From an uncultured Eudoraea sp. (lineage in GTDB: Bacteria > Bacteroidota > Bacteroidia > Flavobacteriales > Flavobacteriaceae), in contig NZ_CAMYIP010000200.1 in assembly GCF_947258525.1 (NCBI RefSeq), forward strand, positions 40,926-104,925: DNA of 64,000 nt. Direction: 5' to 3'. The translations under genes were made by a program, and so were the position numbers. The notes under the pieces are model-generated. The model was not told the origin of the DNA, did not search any database, and saw only the letters and a list, made by a program, of their open reading frames with translations. Shown in pieces: positions 27,280 through 36,030 of this stretch. The first letter of the stretch is position 1, and every line of letters begins with the position of its first letter.

Positions 27280-28146
27280 ATGAAGGCAATAATAGTTGGT
27301 GTCGGATTAATTGGGGGTTCTATGGCGAGGGACCTTAGATGCAAGTATCCGGAGGTATCAATCTATGGGGCAGATGCAACTGCAACCCATCTTGAAGAAG
27401 CTATTAGGCTTGGACTTATTGACGGCATTGCAGAGTCTAAGGATTTTTCTGAGGCTGATATTGTTGTAGTTAGTATCCCTGTGGATGCTATTGTATTGGA
27501 ACTTCCTAAATTATTGGATGTCATTGGTGACGATACTTTGGTGATAGATGCAGGTTCGACAAAATCAGAAATTTGCAGTATAGTTGAAGACCATCCAAAA
27601 AGAAGAAATTTTCTGGCTTGTCATCCTATTGCGGGAACAGAGTTTTCCGGCCCTTCTGCCGCTGTATCAGAGCTCTTTGCAGGTAAGACAAACATAATTT
27701 GTGAAGTAGAGAAAACGGCATTCAAACTCCAGGAAAGAGCATTGAGTGTTTTTAGTAGTTTAGGAATGCGAATAAGATATATGAATCCTGAAGCACATGA
27801 CCGGCATATTGCTTATGTCTCGCACTTATCACATATAAGTTCATTTATGCTCGGTAAAACTGTAATTGAGAAGGAGAAAAATGAGCGAGATATTTTTGAT
27901 ATGGCAGGTAGTGGTTTTGAAAGTACGGTAAGACTGGCAAAAAGCTCACCGGCGATGTGGACCCCTATTTTTGAACAAAATAAAGATAATGTAGTAGAGA
28001 CTTTGGAGGAGTATATTCAAAATTTGGAAGCCTTTAAACAAAAACTAATCGATGATAATTTTGAAGGTATATACGAAGAAATGGACAGTACCAATAAGAT
28101 AAAATCAATATTAAAAGGAATACCACAAAATAATAAAGACAGATAA
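27280..28146 (+). CDS. tyrA: Prephenate dehydrogenase
   Basis: A 288-residue NAD(P)-dependent enzyme for tyrosine synthesis. It has the Rossmann loop VGVGLIGGSMA at the N-terminus, DAGSTKS near residue 91, CHPIAGTEFSGP near residue 114 and the helical dimer domain with DRHIAYVSHLSH near residue 174. There is no fused ACT or mutase domain. It lies nine bases after the aminotransferase and two bases before the next gene. Confidence 0.95.
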   Translation: MKAIIVGVGLIGGSMARDLRCKYPEVSIYGADATATHLEEAIRLGLIDGIAESKDFSEADIVVVSIPVDAIVLELPKLLDVIGDDTLVIDAGSTKSEICSIVEDHPKRRNFLACHPIAGTEFSGPSAAVSELFAGKTNIICEVEKTAFKLQERALSVFSSLGMRIRYMNPEAHDRHIAYVSHLSHISSFMLGKTVIEKEKNERDIFDMAGSGFESTVRLAKSSPAMWTPIFEQNKDNVVETLEEYIQNLEAFKQKLIDDNFEGIYEEMDSTNKIKSILKGIPQNNKDR

Positions 28147-28148
28147 TA

Positions 28149-29246
28149 ATGGAGAATACAAAGAAGTTAAGATCATGGCTAGATGATATGAAATTATCAC
28201 ATCCCCTGGTAATTGCCGGGCCATGCAGTGCAGAAACTGAGGATCAGGTATTGAGAATAGCTCATGAGCTTAAAGATACAGATGTAAACTACTATCGGGC
28301 TGGCATATGGAAACCGAGGACCAGGCCGGGTAACTTTGAAGGGGTTGGAGCGATAGGTCTTAATTGGTTACAAAAAGTAAAGGAAGAAACAGGACTTAAA
28401 ACAGCTACTGAAGTGGCAAACAAAAACCATGTAGATCTTGCATTGGAACATGACGTGGATCTACTTTGGATAGGTGCACGATCTACTGTAAGCCCTTTTA
28501 TAGTTCAGGAAATTGCTGATGCCTTGGAGGGAACAGATAAAATTGTCCTTGTTAAGAACCCTGTGAATCCTGACCTTTCTTTATGGCTGGGAGCAGTTGA
28601 GCGTTTATCAAAAGCCAATATTAAAAAGTTAGGAGTAATACATCGGGGTTTTTCTACTTACGAGAAAACCAAATATCGAAATATACCGGAATGGCAAATG
28701 GCTATTGAACTGCAAACTAAATTTCCGGATCTGCCTTTGATTAATGATCCTTCACATATTAGCGGGAACAGGGAAATGATTTTCGATATATCACAAACTG
28801 CACTCGATCTTAATTTTGATGGTTTAATGATTGAAACGCATCATGATCCTGATAGTGCCTGGAGCGATGCCGCACAACAAGTAACTCCAAAAAAATTAGT
28901 ACAAATCATGGAAGACTTAAAGATTCGAAAAGAAACGGATGAGGAGGCTGAATACAACCAAAAAATCAGTAACCTCCGAGCCCAAATTGATATTATTGAT
29001 AATCAGCTCATTGACACCCTGAGTAAACGCATGAAAGTTTCTGACGGGATTGGGGAATTAAAAAGACAGCGCAATGTGGCTGTTCTTCAAACCAACCGCT
29101 GGAATGCAATATTGGGCAAAATGATCCTTGAAGGAGAATCTAAAGGGTTGAGCGAAGAATTTGTTCTGCGCATGTTTAAGGCTATTCACCAGGAATCAAT
29201 AAATCATCAGGAGAAAATAATTAATGCGGAGGCTTTAAAAAAATAA
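28149..29246 (+). CDS. Bifunctional DAHP synthase / chorismate mutase
   Basis: A 365-residue fusion. Residues 1 to about 265 are a type I-beta 3-deoxy-7-phosphoheptulonate synthase (VIAGPCSAE, GIWKPRTRPGNFEG, LPLINDPSHISGNR). From about residue 270 follows an AroQ-type chorismate mutase helix bundle (LRAQIDIIDNQLIDTLSKRM). It provides both the entry step of the shikimate pathway and the chorismate-to-prephenate step needed by PheA and TyrA. In related fusions the mutase domain mediates prephenate inhibition. Confidence 0.93.
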   Translation: MENTKKLRSWLDDMKLSHPLVIAGPCSAETEDQVLRIAHELKDTDVNYYRAGIWKPRTRPGNFEGVGAIGLNWLQKVKEETGLKTATEVANKNHVDLALEHDVDLLWIGARSTVSPFIVQEIADALEGTDKIVLVKNPVNPDLSLWLGAVERLSKANIKKLGVIHRGFSTYEKTKYRNIPEWQMAIELQTKFPDLPLINDPSHISGNREMIFDISQTALDLNFDGLMIETHHDPDSAWSDAAQQVTPKKLVQIMEDLKIRKETDEEAEYNQKISNLRAQIDIIDNQLIDTLSKRMKVSDGIGELKRQRNVAVLQTNRWNAILGKMILEGESKGLSEEFVLRMFKAIHQESINHQEKIINAEALKK

Positions 29247-29346
29247 AGGTTATTCTCTTTAATAAACTTTATGAATAATACAGACTTAAAAGTGTAACAA
29301 AATGGGAAGGCATTAGTCTTTAAGAAAACTTGTAATACAAATAAAT

Positions 29347-30024
29347 ATGAAAACATTAATAATAACACTTTGCATGGTGATTGTTACACTAAATTCCTTT
29401 TCACAAAGTATGTTGGAAAAAGAGGTTGGTGACTTTCAGGAAATAAAAGTCTATGACTTAATAGAAGTGAACCTTATTAAGTCTGATATTAATAGGATAG
29501 TCATAAAAGGCCATAACGTTTATGATATAAAATTCGTAAATAAAAACGGTGTTTTAAAATTACGTATGGAACTGGATAAGAAATTTCAGGGTGAAGATAC
29601 ATTTGTTGAAGTTTATTATACAGATTTAAGGACCATTGACGGTAATGAAGGAGCTAAAATTGTTTGTAATGAACTTGTGGAAAAAGAGAATATAGCGATT
29701 AGGGCCCAGGAAGGAGCACAAATTAAAATTGGGATGGATGTGGAAAATGTGGAGATGAGGGCAGTCACAGGAGGTATAATTGAAGCATCCGGATTAGCAA
29801 AAAATCAAATTATAGTATTGAATACCGGGGGAGTATTTGAAGGTAGGAAATTGTTAACAGAGGTAGCTAGTGTAAAGATATCGGCCGGCGGAGAGGCAGA
29901 GCTTTATGCTACAGAAAAATTAGATATCAACGTTAAGGCGGGAGGTGATGTTTATGTTTATGGAAATCCAAAAGATGTAAACAAAACAACTTTAGCCGGT
30001 GGTAGAATAGTTTTTAAGAACTAA
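29347..30024 (+). CDS. DUF2807 (head GIN domain) secreted protein
   Basis: A 225-residue protein with a signal peptide (MKTLIITLCMVIVTLNSFSQ) and a DUF2807 beta-helical domain with alternating short strands (EIKVYDLIEVNLIKSD, GGIIEASGLAKNQIIVLNTGG, SAGGEAELYA). Unlike the relative at 23227 it has no lipobox cysteine. Function unknown. It lies 100 bases after the aromatic operon and ends at a strong terminator, so it could be read through from that operon. Confidence 0.82.
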   Translation: MKTLIITLCMVIVTLNSFSQSMLEKEVGDFQEIKVYDLIEVNLIKSDINRIVIKGHNVYDIKFVNKNGVLKLRMELDKKFQGEDTFVEVYYTDLRTIDGNEGAKIVCNELVEKENIAIRAQEGAQIKIGMDVENVEMRAVTGGIIEASGLAKNQIIVLNTGGVFEGRKLLTEVASVKISAGGEAELYATEKLDINVKAGGDVYVYGNPKDVNKTTLAGGRIVFKN

Positions 30025-30049
30025 TTTGTTCTGTAAATTTTAAAATTAA

Positions 30050-30071
30050 AAACCCGGCATTAGCCGGGTTT
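30050..30071. terminator. Bidirectional terminator
   Basis: AAACCCGGC (30050-30058), loop ATTA, GCCGGGTTT (30063-30071), between two convergent genes. Confidence 0.85.
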
Positions 30072-30086
30072 ATCTCTTATAAGTAA

Positions 30087-30524
30087 TTATTTTTTGAAGA
30101 TATAGCGTGTAATAAAAATGCCATTGTTGTCACCCTTACCGGCACTTTCAACTGCACTAGTCACAAATGCCAGTGCCCATCCATCCTTAATCATTGTATC
30201 AATCATTGAAGTAATCATAGTATCATTTGCTGCTATATTCTGAAAACGTATACCTCCAATATTGTAAAAGTTAAGCAGTTTTGTTTCCTCATAATTCTTT
30301 ACACGAATTTCACCACGATCAGATTTGTTTCTTGTATTGTCTTCATCCGTTTGGGTTGAAGTATATTCTTTATAGTCTTTTTCTTCCATCGTATTTACTA
30401 TCCGCGACCTACCCACACCATTAGGTACAATAGATTCCACACTGGTAATTACCTTAAATTGTTGAGCGTTTACTTCCAAGGTTGTGGCTAGAATAATGAA
30501 GGCAATAAAAATGATTTTTTTCAT
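30087..30524 (-). CDS. Secreted hypothetical protein
   Basis: A 145-residue protein with a clear signal peptide (MKKIIFIAFIILATTLEVNAQ). The mature part is polar, with MEEKDYKEYTSTQTDEDNTRN in the middle and ITRYIFKK at the end. I recognise no domain. A -7 element TATATTTG lies on the minus strand at 30566-30573, about 40 bases upstream. Reading frame and expression signals look real; function unknown. Confidence 0.72.
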   Translation of the reverse strand: MKKIIFIAFIILATTLEVNAQQFKVITSVESIVPNGVGRSRIVNTMEEKDYKEYTSTQTDEDNTRNKSDRGEIRVKNYEETKLLNFYNIGGIRFQNIAANDTMITSMIDTMIKDGWALAFVTSAVESAGKGDNNGIFITRYIFKK

Positions 30525-30565
30525 ACATTGTTGCTTAGATTACTAATTTTTAGGATTTTACTGAC

Positions 30566-30573
30566 CAAATATA
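30566..30573 (-). promoter_or_regulatory. Promoter -7 element for the secreted hypothetical protein
   Basis: Minus-strand TATATTTG, an exact TAnnTTTG match, 41 bases before the ATG. Confidence 0.5.
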
Positions 30574-30590
30574 CCGTTTCAAATTAAAGT

Positions 30591-30626
30591 ATTATTGTTT
30601 CTTTGTATTGAAATACAAACAATAAT
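30591..30626 (+). promoter_or_regulatory. Promoter and nested dyads over the rsgA start
   Basis: TTTCTTTG (30598-30605) is a likely -7 element. ATTATTGTTT (30591-30600) and AAACAATAAT (30617-30626) are perfect 10-base inverted arms, the latter reaching into the start codon. Inside lies the perfect dyad TTTGTATT-GA-AATACAAA (30602-30619). This could be an operator. Confidence 0.45.
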
Positions 30627-31575
30627 GCTAGGAATTGTTTATAAATCTACCGGCAGTTGGTATACCGTAAAAACTGAAGGGGGAGATACTTATGAATGCC
30701 GGATAAAGGGTAAATTCCGAATTAAAGGAATTAAAAGCACCAATCCTATTGCTGTAGGGGATATTGTGGTATTTGAAGTAGAGAAGATTGGCGATGAGAC
30801 TATAGGTGTTATTACCCAAATTGAAGATCGCAAAAATTATATAATTAGAAAGTCAGTTAAACTTTCTAAACAAACACATATAATAGCCGCTAATATTGAT
30901 CAGGTTTTTTTATTGATTACCTTGAAGAATCCAAGGACTTATACAATTTTTATTGATCGTTTTCTGGCAACTTCTGAAGCTTATGATATTAAAACAGTAC
31001 TTCTTTTCAACAAAGTAGATATGTATAATGAAGATGAGTTAGCCGAAGTGAAGTATTTGGCTGCCTTGTACAGTAAAATCGGTTATACATGTATTGAAAT
31101 TTCAGCAAAAACAGGCAAGAATGTGGATAAGGTTAAAGATTTGATGAAATCTCATACGAGCATGTTTGCCGGGCATTCAGGTGTGGGAAAATCTACACTC
31201 ATTAATTTCATAGCACCAGAGTTTAATTTGAAGACTACGGAAATTTCTGATCAACACCTGCAGGGACAACATACCACAACTTTTGCAGAGATGTATGACC
31301 TGAATTTTGGAGCCAGGATTATTGACACACCCGGGATTAAGGGATTTGGAATTGTTGACATGGACAAGTATGAAATCGGCGATTATTTTCCCGAATTTTT
31401 TAGATTGAAGAGTGACTGTAAATTTAACAATTGCCTCCATTTAGATGAACCTAAATGTGCCGTCAAAGCGGCATTGGAAAAAGATGAGGTTTCATGGAGC
31501 CGCTATCGTAGTTATGTACAGATTGTAACAGGGGTTGAAGACACCTATAGAATGGATAATTACGAAGAATTATGA
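30625..31575 (+). CDS. rsgA: Ribosome small-subunit-dependent GTPase A
   Basis: A circularly permuted GTPase that assists late 30S maturation. It has an N-terminal OB fold, G4 NKVD near residue 129, G1 GHSGVGKST near residue 180, G3 DTPG near residue 233, and a C-terminal zinc motif (CKFNNCLHLDEPKCAV). I start at the ATG at 30625, giving MLGIVYKSTGSWY, the family's usual N-terminus; an upstream in-frame TTG at 30595 overlaps the promoter. First gene of a three-gene set with four-base overlaps. Confidence 0.95.
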   Translation: MLGIVYKSTGSWYTVKTEGGDTYECRIKGKFRIKGIKSTNPIAVGDIVVFEVEKIGDETIGVITQIEDRKNYIIRKSVKLSKQTHIIAANIDQVFLLITLKNPRTYTIFIDRFLATSEAYDIKTVLLFNKVDMYNEDELAEVKYLAALYSKIGYTCIEISAKTGKNVDKVKDLMKSHTSMFAGHSGVGKSTLINFIAPEFNLKTTEISDQHLQGQHTTTFAEMYDLNFGARIIDTPGIKGFGIVDMDKYEIGDYFPEFFRLKSDCKFNNCLHLDEPKCAVKAALEKDEVSWSRYRSYVQIVTGVEDTYRMDNYEEL

Positions 31576-32027
31576 GGGCGGTAATTCAGAGAGTATCGGC
31601 TGCCAGTGTAGTTGTAAATGATCAGACAATCTCCAAAATTGCATTTGGATTAATGGTGTTGCTGGGCATTGAGGAATCCGATTCCATGGATGATATTAAA
31701 TGGCTCTCAAAGAAAATAGTGAACCTAAGAATTTTTAATGATCCAAATGGAGTTATGAACCTATCTTTATCGGAGATTAAGGGTGATGCAATTGTAGTAA
31801 GTCAGTTTACACTACACGCGGCAACTAAGAAAGGGAACAGGCCTTCCTATATTAAAGCGGCAAAACCAGATGTTGCTATCCCTCTTTATGAAGCTTTTGT
31901 TCGTCAGATGGAAATAGATTTGGGGAAAAAGATAGGCACTGGTATTTTTGGTGCCGATATGAAAGTAGCCTTGGTAAATGATGGTCCGGTTACCATAATA
32001 ATTGACACAAAAAATAAAGACATATGA
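31572..32027 (+). CDS. dtd: D-aminoacyl-tRNA deacylase
   Basis: Hydrolyses D-amino acids (and glycine) mischarged on tRNA. The 151-residue length is standard. Motifs are MRAVIQRVSAASV at the N-terminus, the catalytic VSQFTLHA near residue 77 and the C-terminal NDGPVTIIID. Its start overlaps the rsgA stop (ATGA). Confidence 0.95.
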   Translation: MRAVIQRVSAASVVVNDQTISKIAFGLMVLLGIEESDSMDDIKWLSKKIVNLRIFNDPNGVMNLSLSEIKGDAIVVSQFTLHAATKKGNRPSYIKAAKPDVAIPLYEAFVRQMEIDLGKKIGTGIFGADMKVALVNDGPVTIIIDTKNKDI

Positions 32028-32350
32028 AAATTGAAGATGCACAATTAGCTGTTGACAATTGGATAAAAGATCATGGCGTCCGTTATTTTAATGAATTGAC
32101 GAATATGGCCCAGCTCACTGAAGAAGTAGGTGAAGTGGCACGTATTATAGCAAGGAGGTATGGGGAACAAAGTGAAAAGGAAACAGATAAAGAGAAAGAC
32201 CTCGGAGAAGAATTGGCCGATGTTCTTTTCGTTGTTTTATGCCTGGCAAACCAAACGGGTATTGATCTACAAAAAGCTTTTGACCGCAAATTGGATATCA
32301 AGGCAAAACGGGACCATGACAGGCATCAAAACAACAAAAAACTGAAATAA
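32024..32350 (+). CDS. MazG-like nucleotide pyrophosphohydrolase
   Basis: A 108-residue all-helical protein with the metal-binding acidic pairs EEVGEVAR near residue 30 and GEELADVLFVVLCLA near residue 61, typical of MazG-type NTP pyrophosphatases. It would hydrolyse non-canonical or excess (d)NTPs; the substrate is not predictable. It overlaps dtd by four bases (ATGA), completing a translationally coupled trio. Confidence 0.9.
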   Translation: MKIEDAQLAVDNWIKDHGVRYFNELTNMAQLTEEVGEVARIIARRYGEQSEKETDKEKDLGEELADVLFVVLCLANQTGIDLQKAFDRKLDIKAKRDHDRHQNNKKLK

Positions 32351-32353
32351 TAG

Positions 32354-32361
32354 TATCTTTG
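32354..32361 (+). promoter_or_regulatory. Promoter -7 element for aroA
   Basis: TATCTTTG matches TAnnTTTG exactly, 25 bases before the TTG start of aroA. Confidence 0.55.
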
Positions 32362-32386
32362 CATTCTGTTTTAAAACAACACCAAT

Positions 32387-33616
32387 TTGAAATTACATCT
32401 CTTAGGCCCGTCCAATAATCTCCTGAACTCTCATATTAAGATTACAGGTTCCAAGAGTGAATCCAACAGGCTTTTGTTGTTAAAAGCGCTTTATCCCGGA
32501 ATTACAATTAAAAACCTATCTAATTCAGACGATGCTTCTGTAATGAACCAAGGAATTAGGTTAAAAGAAGGAGTGGTTGATATTCATCACGCAGGTACGG
32601 CAATGCGTTTTTTAACAGCCTTTTTTGCTTCTCGGGAAGGAGCGAATGTTACCCTTACAGGTTCAAAGCGAATGCAGGAAAGACCAATAAAGATATTGGT
32701 AGATGCATTGAAAATTTTGGGAGCAGACATTAATTATTTGGGTAATGAGGGCTTCCCCCCATTAAGAATCAAAGGGAGAAACCTCAATAAGTATAAAGTA
32801 AGTCTTCCTGCTGATGTTAGTAGTCAGTATATTTCTGCTTTACTATTAATTGCGCCAAGTTTAGAAAAGGGCCTTGAATTAGAACTAATTGGGAAAATCA
32901 CCTCGGTTCCCTATATTAAAATGACTTTAGGACTTTTAGAAAAAATTGGAGTCAAGAGTTCTTTTGAAGCCAATAAGGTAGGCATACTTCCAAAAAAATC
33001 TGTAAGCGCGTTAACTTTGACTGTTGAATCTGATTGGAGTTCAGCCTCATATTTTTACAGTATTGCAGCTTTAAGTGAAATGGGCACTCAAATTAGTTTG
33101 TCGTCCTATAGGAAAGATAGTTTGCAGGGCGATAGTATTCTGAAGGAAATTTATAAACATTTTGGAGTTAGGACCGAATTTAAAGAAGATAGCATTATTC
33201 TTTTTAAGGACAGTCCACATCCATTAAATACTGTTCAATGCGACCTTGCAAATGCCCCTGATTTAGCCCAGACGCTAACAGTTACCTGTTTTGGATTAGG
33301 AATTGGATGTCACTTAATCGGTTTGCACACCTTAAAAATTAAGGAGACAGACAGGCTGGTTGCATTAAAAAATGAACTTTCTAAACTCGGAGCTAAGATT
33401 GCAGTGACCAATAGCACATTAACTTTGGAATCTTCCAATAATATAAATTCCGGTACGGCAATCGATACTTACAACGATCACAGAATGGCTATGGCATTTG
33501 CTCCACTGGCTTTTAAAACAGAAATAATAATCAATGACGCCGAGGTGGTTTCCAAATCATATCCGGATTTTTGGAAAGACCTGGAGCAACTGGGATTCAG
33601 GATTAAAGGCCTATAA
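32387..33616 (+). CDS. aroA: 3-phosphoshikimate 1-carboxyvinyltransferase
   Basis: EPSP synthase of the shikimate pathway. The 409-residue two-domain enzyme has KITGSKSESNRLLLLKAL near the N-terminus, HAGTAMRF near residue 66, SQYISALLL near residue 146, KETDR near residue 320 and NDHRMAMAFAPLAF near residue 363. The start is TTG; no in-frame ATG lies nearby that keeps the conserved N-terminal strand. It is separate from the aromatic operon at 25-29 kb and has its own promoter. Confidence 0.92.
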   Translation: MKLHLLGPSNNLLNSHIKITGSKSESNRLLLLKALYPGITIKNLSNSDDASVMNQGIRLKEGVVDIHHAGTAMRFLTAFFASREGANVTLTGSKRMQERPIKILVDALKILGADINYLGNEGFPPLRIKGRNLNKYKVSLPADVSSQYISALLLIAPSLEKGLELELIGKITSVPYIKMTLGLLEKIGVKSSFEANKVGILPKKSVSALTLTVESDWSSASYFYSIAALSEMGTQISLSSYRKDSLQGDSILKEIYKHFGVRTEFKEDSIILFKDSPHPLNTVQCDLANAPDLAQTLTVTCFGLGIGCHLIGLHTLKIKETDRLVALKNELSKLGAKIAVTNSTLTLESSNNINSGTAIDTYNDHRMAMAFAPLAFKTEIIINDAEVVSKSYPDFWKDLEQLGFRIKGL

Positions 33617-33638
33617 GAGTATTTATTAGCACTTTTAC

Positions 33639-33670
33639 TTGACAAGGCCTACTTCAGGATTGTATATTTG
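33639..33670 (+). promoter_or_regulatory. Promoter for queA
   Basis: TTG (33639-33641), 21 bases, then TATATTTG (33663-33670), the best complete Bacteroidota-type promoter in the window. It lies 32 bases before queA. Confidence 0.7.
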
Positions 33671-33702
33671 CAGCCGCAAAATAGGCGAACTAAAATCTAC
33701 AT

Positions 33703-34752
33703 ATGAAATTATCACACTTTAATTTTGAATTGCCAAAAGACCTGATGGCAGAGTACCCAGCAGAACACAGAGACGAATCCAAATTAATGGTGGTTCATAA
33801 AGATACTGGCAAAATTGAACATAAAATGTTCAAGGACCTTATTGATTATTTTGATGAAGGAGATGTAATGGTTCTTAATAATACAAAGGTATTTCCTGCC
33901 AGGTTATATGGTAATAAAGAGAAAACAGGAGCAAGGATAGAAGTATTTTTACTTCGTGAACTCAATGAAGAACAAAGGCTATGGGATGTTTTGGTCGATC
34001 CTGCAAGAAAGATAAGAATAGGGAATAAACTTTACTTTGGAGAAGATGAAAATTTGGTGGCTGAAGTTATTGACAATACAACTTCAAGGGGAAGAACACT
34101 TCGCTTTCTTTATGATGGGTCGTATACCGACTTTAGAAGAAAATTAAGAGAACTGGGAGAGACACCGCTTCCAAAGTATATTAAAAGAGAAGTGGAGCCG
34201 GAAGATGAGTCGCGCTATCAAACAATATATGCAAAACACGAAGGCGCTGTGGCTGCACCAACAGCCGGACTGCATTTTTCTAAACATTTATTAAAACGAC
34301 TGGAAATAAAGGGAATTCAATTTGCCGAACTCACACTTCATGTAGGTTTGGGCACTTTTAACCCTGTAGAGGTAGAAGATCTTTCCAAGCATAAAATGGA
34401 TAGTGAAGAATTGGTGATTGATGAGAAAGCCACAGAGATCGTTAATGAAGCAAAAATTAAGAAGAAAAGAGTATGTGCTGTTGGAACAACCGCTATGAGA
34501 GGTCTGGAAAGTGCTGTTTCATCTGAACATACATTGAATACGTATGATGGCTGGACAAATAAATTTGTGTTTCCACCTTATGACTTTAGCATTGCTAATG
34601 CCATGGTAACTAATTTCCATTTGCCCAAATCTACCTTACTAATGATGGTTTCTGCGTTTATGGGCCATGATCTAATGAAAAGGGCTTATAAAGAAGCAAT
34701 ACTTGAAGGGTATAGATTTTACTCATACGGTGATGCTATGCTCATCATATAA
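33703..34752 (+). CDS. queA: S-adenosylmethionine:tRNA ribosyltransferase-isomerase
   Basis: Transfers the ribosyl moiety of SAM to preQ1 in tRNA, making epoxyqueuosine. The 349-residue length fits. Motifs are [19 protein letters not shown] at the N-terminus, [10 protein letters not shown] near residue 58, [10 protein letters not shown] near residue 185, [14 protein letters not shown] near residue 207 and [16 protein letters not shown] near residue 304. Confidence 0.96.
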   Translation: MKLSHFNFELPKDLMAEYPAEHRDESKLMVVHKDTGKIEHKMFKDLIDYFDEGDVMVLNNTKVFPARLYGNKEKTGARIEVFLLRELNEEQRLWDVLVDPARKIRIGNKLYFGEDENLVAEVIDNTTSRGRTLRFLYDGSYTDFRRKLRELGETPLPKYIKREVEPEDESRYQTIYAKHEGAVAAPTAGLHFSKHLLKRLEIKGIQFAELTLHVGLGTFNPVEVEDLSKHKMDSEELVIDEKATEIVNEAKIKKKRVCAVGTTAMRGLESAVSSEHTLNTYDGWTNKFVFPPYDFSIANAMVTNFHLPKSTLLMMVSAFMGHDLMKRAYKEAILEGYRFYSYGDAMLII

Positions 34753-34770
34753 ATAATGTATTATTTAAAT

Positions 34771-34818
34771 AAAAAACCTGCCATTGCCTTTTTTTAAATA
34801 GGATTGGCAGGTTTTTTT
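34771..34818 (+). terminator. Terminator after queA
   Basis: AAAAAACCTGCCA (34771-34783) pairs with TGGCAGGTTTTTT (34805-34817), 13 bp with a 21-base loop, followed by T. Confidence 0.85.
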
Positions 34819-34827
34819 AATTAAGCA

Positions 34828-35871
34828 ATGGTTTTAAAGAAGAAAGATATTAGGGCCCTTACAAAAGAGCAACTGCGTGAGTTTTTCAAAAGCCATGGGG
34901 AACAGGCTTTCCGTGGTAACCAGGTTTATGAATGGCTGTGGCAGAAATCTGCTCATTCATTTGATGACATGACCAATATCTCCAAGGAAACACGTAAAAA
35001 ACTGGAAGAACAATATGTGATTAATCATATAAAAGTAGATCAATTACAAAAAAGTTCTGATGGTACAATAAAGAATGCCGTTCGCTTGCATGATGGATTG
35101 GTGGTAGAGTCGGTACTCATCCCATCTAAAGAAAGAACCACCGCCTGTGTCTCCAGCCAGGTGGGCTGCAGTTTAGATTGTAAATTTTGCGCTACTGCAA
35201 GATTAAAAAAAATGCGCAATCTTAATCCGGACGAGATTTATGATCAGGTCGTTGCTATCAACAATGAAAGCGAGCTTTATTTTAACAGGCCTTTGAGTAA
35301 TATTGTATTTATGGGTATGGGTGAACCACTCATGAATTATAATAATGTTTTAAAGGCAATAGAAAAGATAACTTCTCCGGAAGGCCTCGGGATGTCTCCT
35401 AAAAGAATTACAGTTTCTACTTCGGGAGTCCCAAAAATGATTAGGAAACTTGCCGATGAAGAGGTCAAATTTAAACTTGCAGTTTCTCTTCATTCTGCAA
35501 TAGAGGAGGTGCGCACCTCCATTATGCCTTTCAATACTACTTTTAATTTAAAAGATTTGAGAGATTCTTTGATATATTGGTATTCAAAAACCAAAAGCAG
35601 GATTACGTACGAGTATGTTGTATGGGAAGGTATTAATGATAATGATAAGGATATTAAAGCGCTAATAGCGTTTTGCAAATTTGCACCTTCCAAGGTGAAT
35701 CTGATAGAATATAATCCGATAGATGATTCCAGTTTTAAGCAGGCATCTAATGAAGCCATCAATAAATATGTTGAGGCTCTCGAAAAAAATAAAATAATAG
35801 TTACAGTTCGCAGATCAAGAGGTAAAGATATTGATGCAGCTTGTGGACAATTAGCGAACAAATCTCTATAG
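34828..35871 (+). CDS. rlmN: Dual-specificity 23S rRNA / tRNA adenine-2 methyltransferase
   Basis: A 347-residue radical SAM enzyme that methylates A2503 of 23S rRNA and A37 of some tRNAs. The cluster motif is GCSLDCKFCATA (Cys-x3-Cys-x2-Cys) near residue 112, with MGMGEPLMNYNNV near residue 163 and the conserved C-terminal cysteine in DAACGQLA that forms the methyl intermediate. It begins ten bases after the queA terminator; its own promoter is not obvious. Confidence 0.95.
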   Translation: MVLKKKDIRALTKEQLREFFKSHGEQAFRGNQVYEWLWQKSAHSFDDMTNISKETRKKLEEQYVINHIKVDQLQKSSDGTIKNAVRLHDGLVVESVLIPSKERTTACVSSQVGCSLDCKFCATARLKKMRNLNPDEIYDQVVAINNESELYFNRPLSNIVFMGMGEPLMNYNNVLKAIEKITSPEGLGMSPKRITVSTSGVPKMIRKLADEEVKFKLAVSLHSAIEEVRTSIMPFNTTFNLKDLRDSLIYWYSKTKSRITYEYVVWEGINDNDKDIKALIAFCKFAPSKVNLIEYNPIDDSSFKQASNEAINKYVEALEKNKIIVTVRRSRGKDIDAACGQLANKSL

Positions 35872-36030
35872 TTAGGATCCGAATTTCTTGTTGTTTTTAA
35901 AAGTTTTACAGCTATTGTAAGACTAAAGAATATAGAGGATCAGAATCAATTTCTTATTTCTTTATGCACACTTCGTTCCCCTAGTTATTTTGCCTAAATT
36001 TATCGTTCGTCATTGATAAAATGAATTCTT

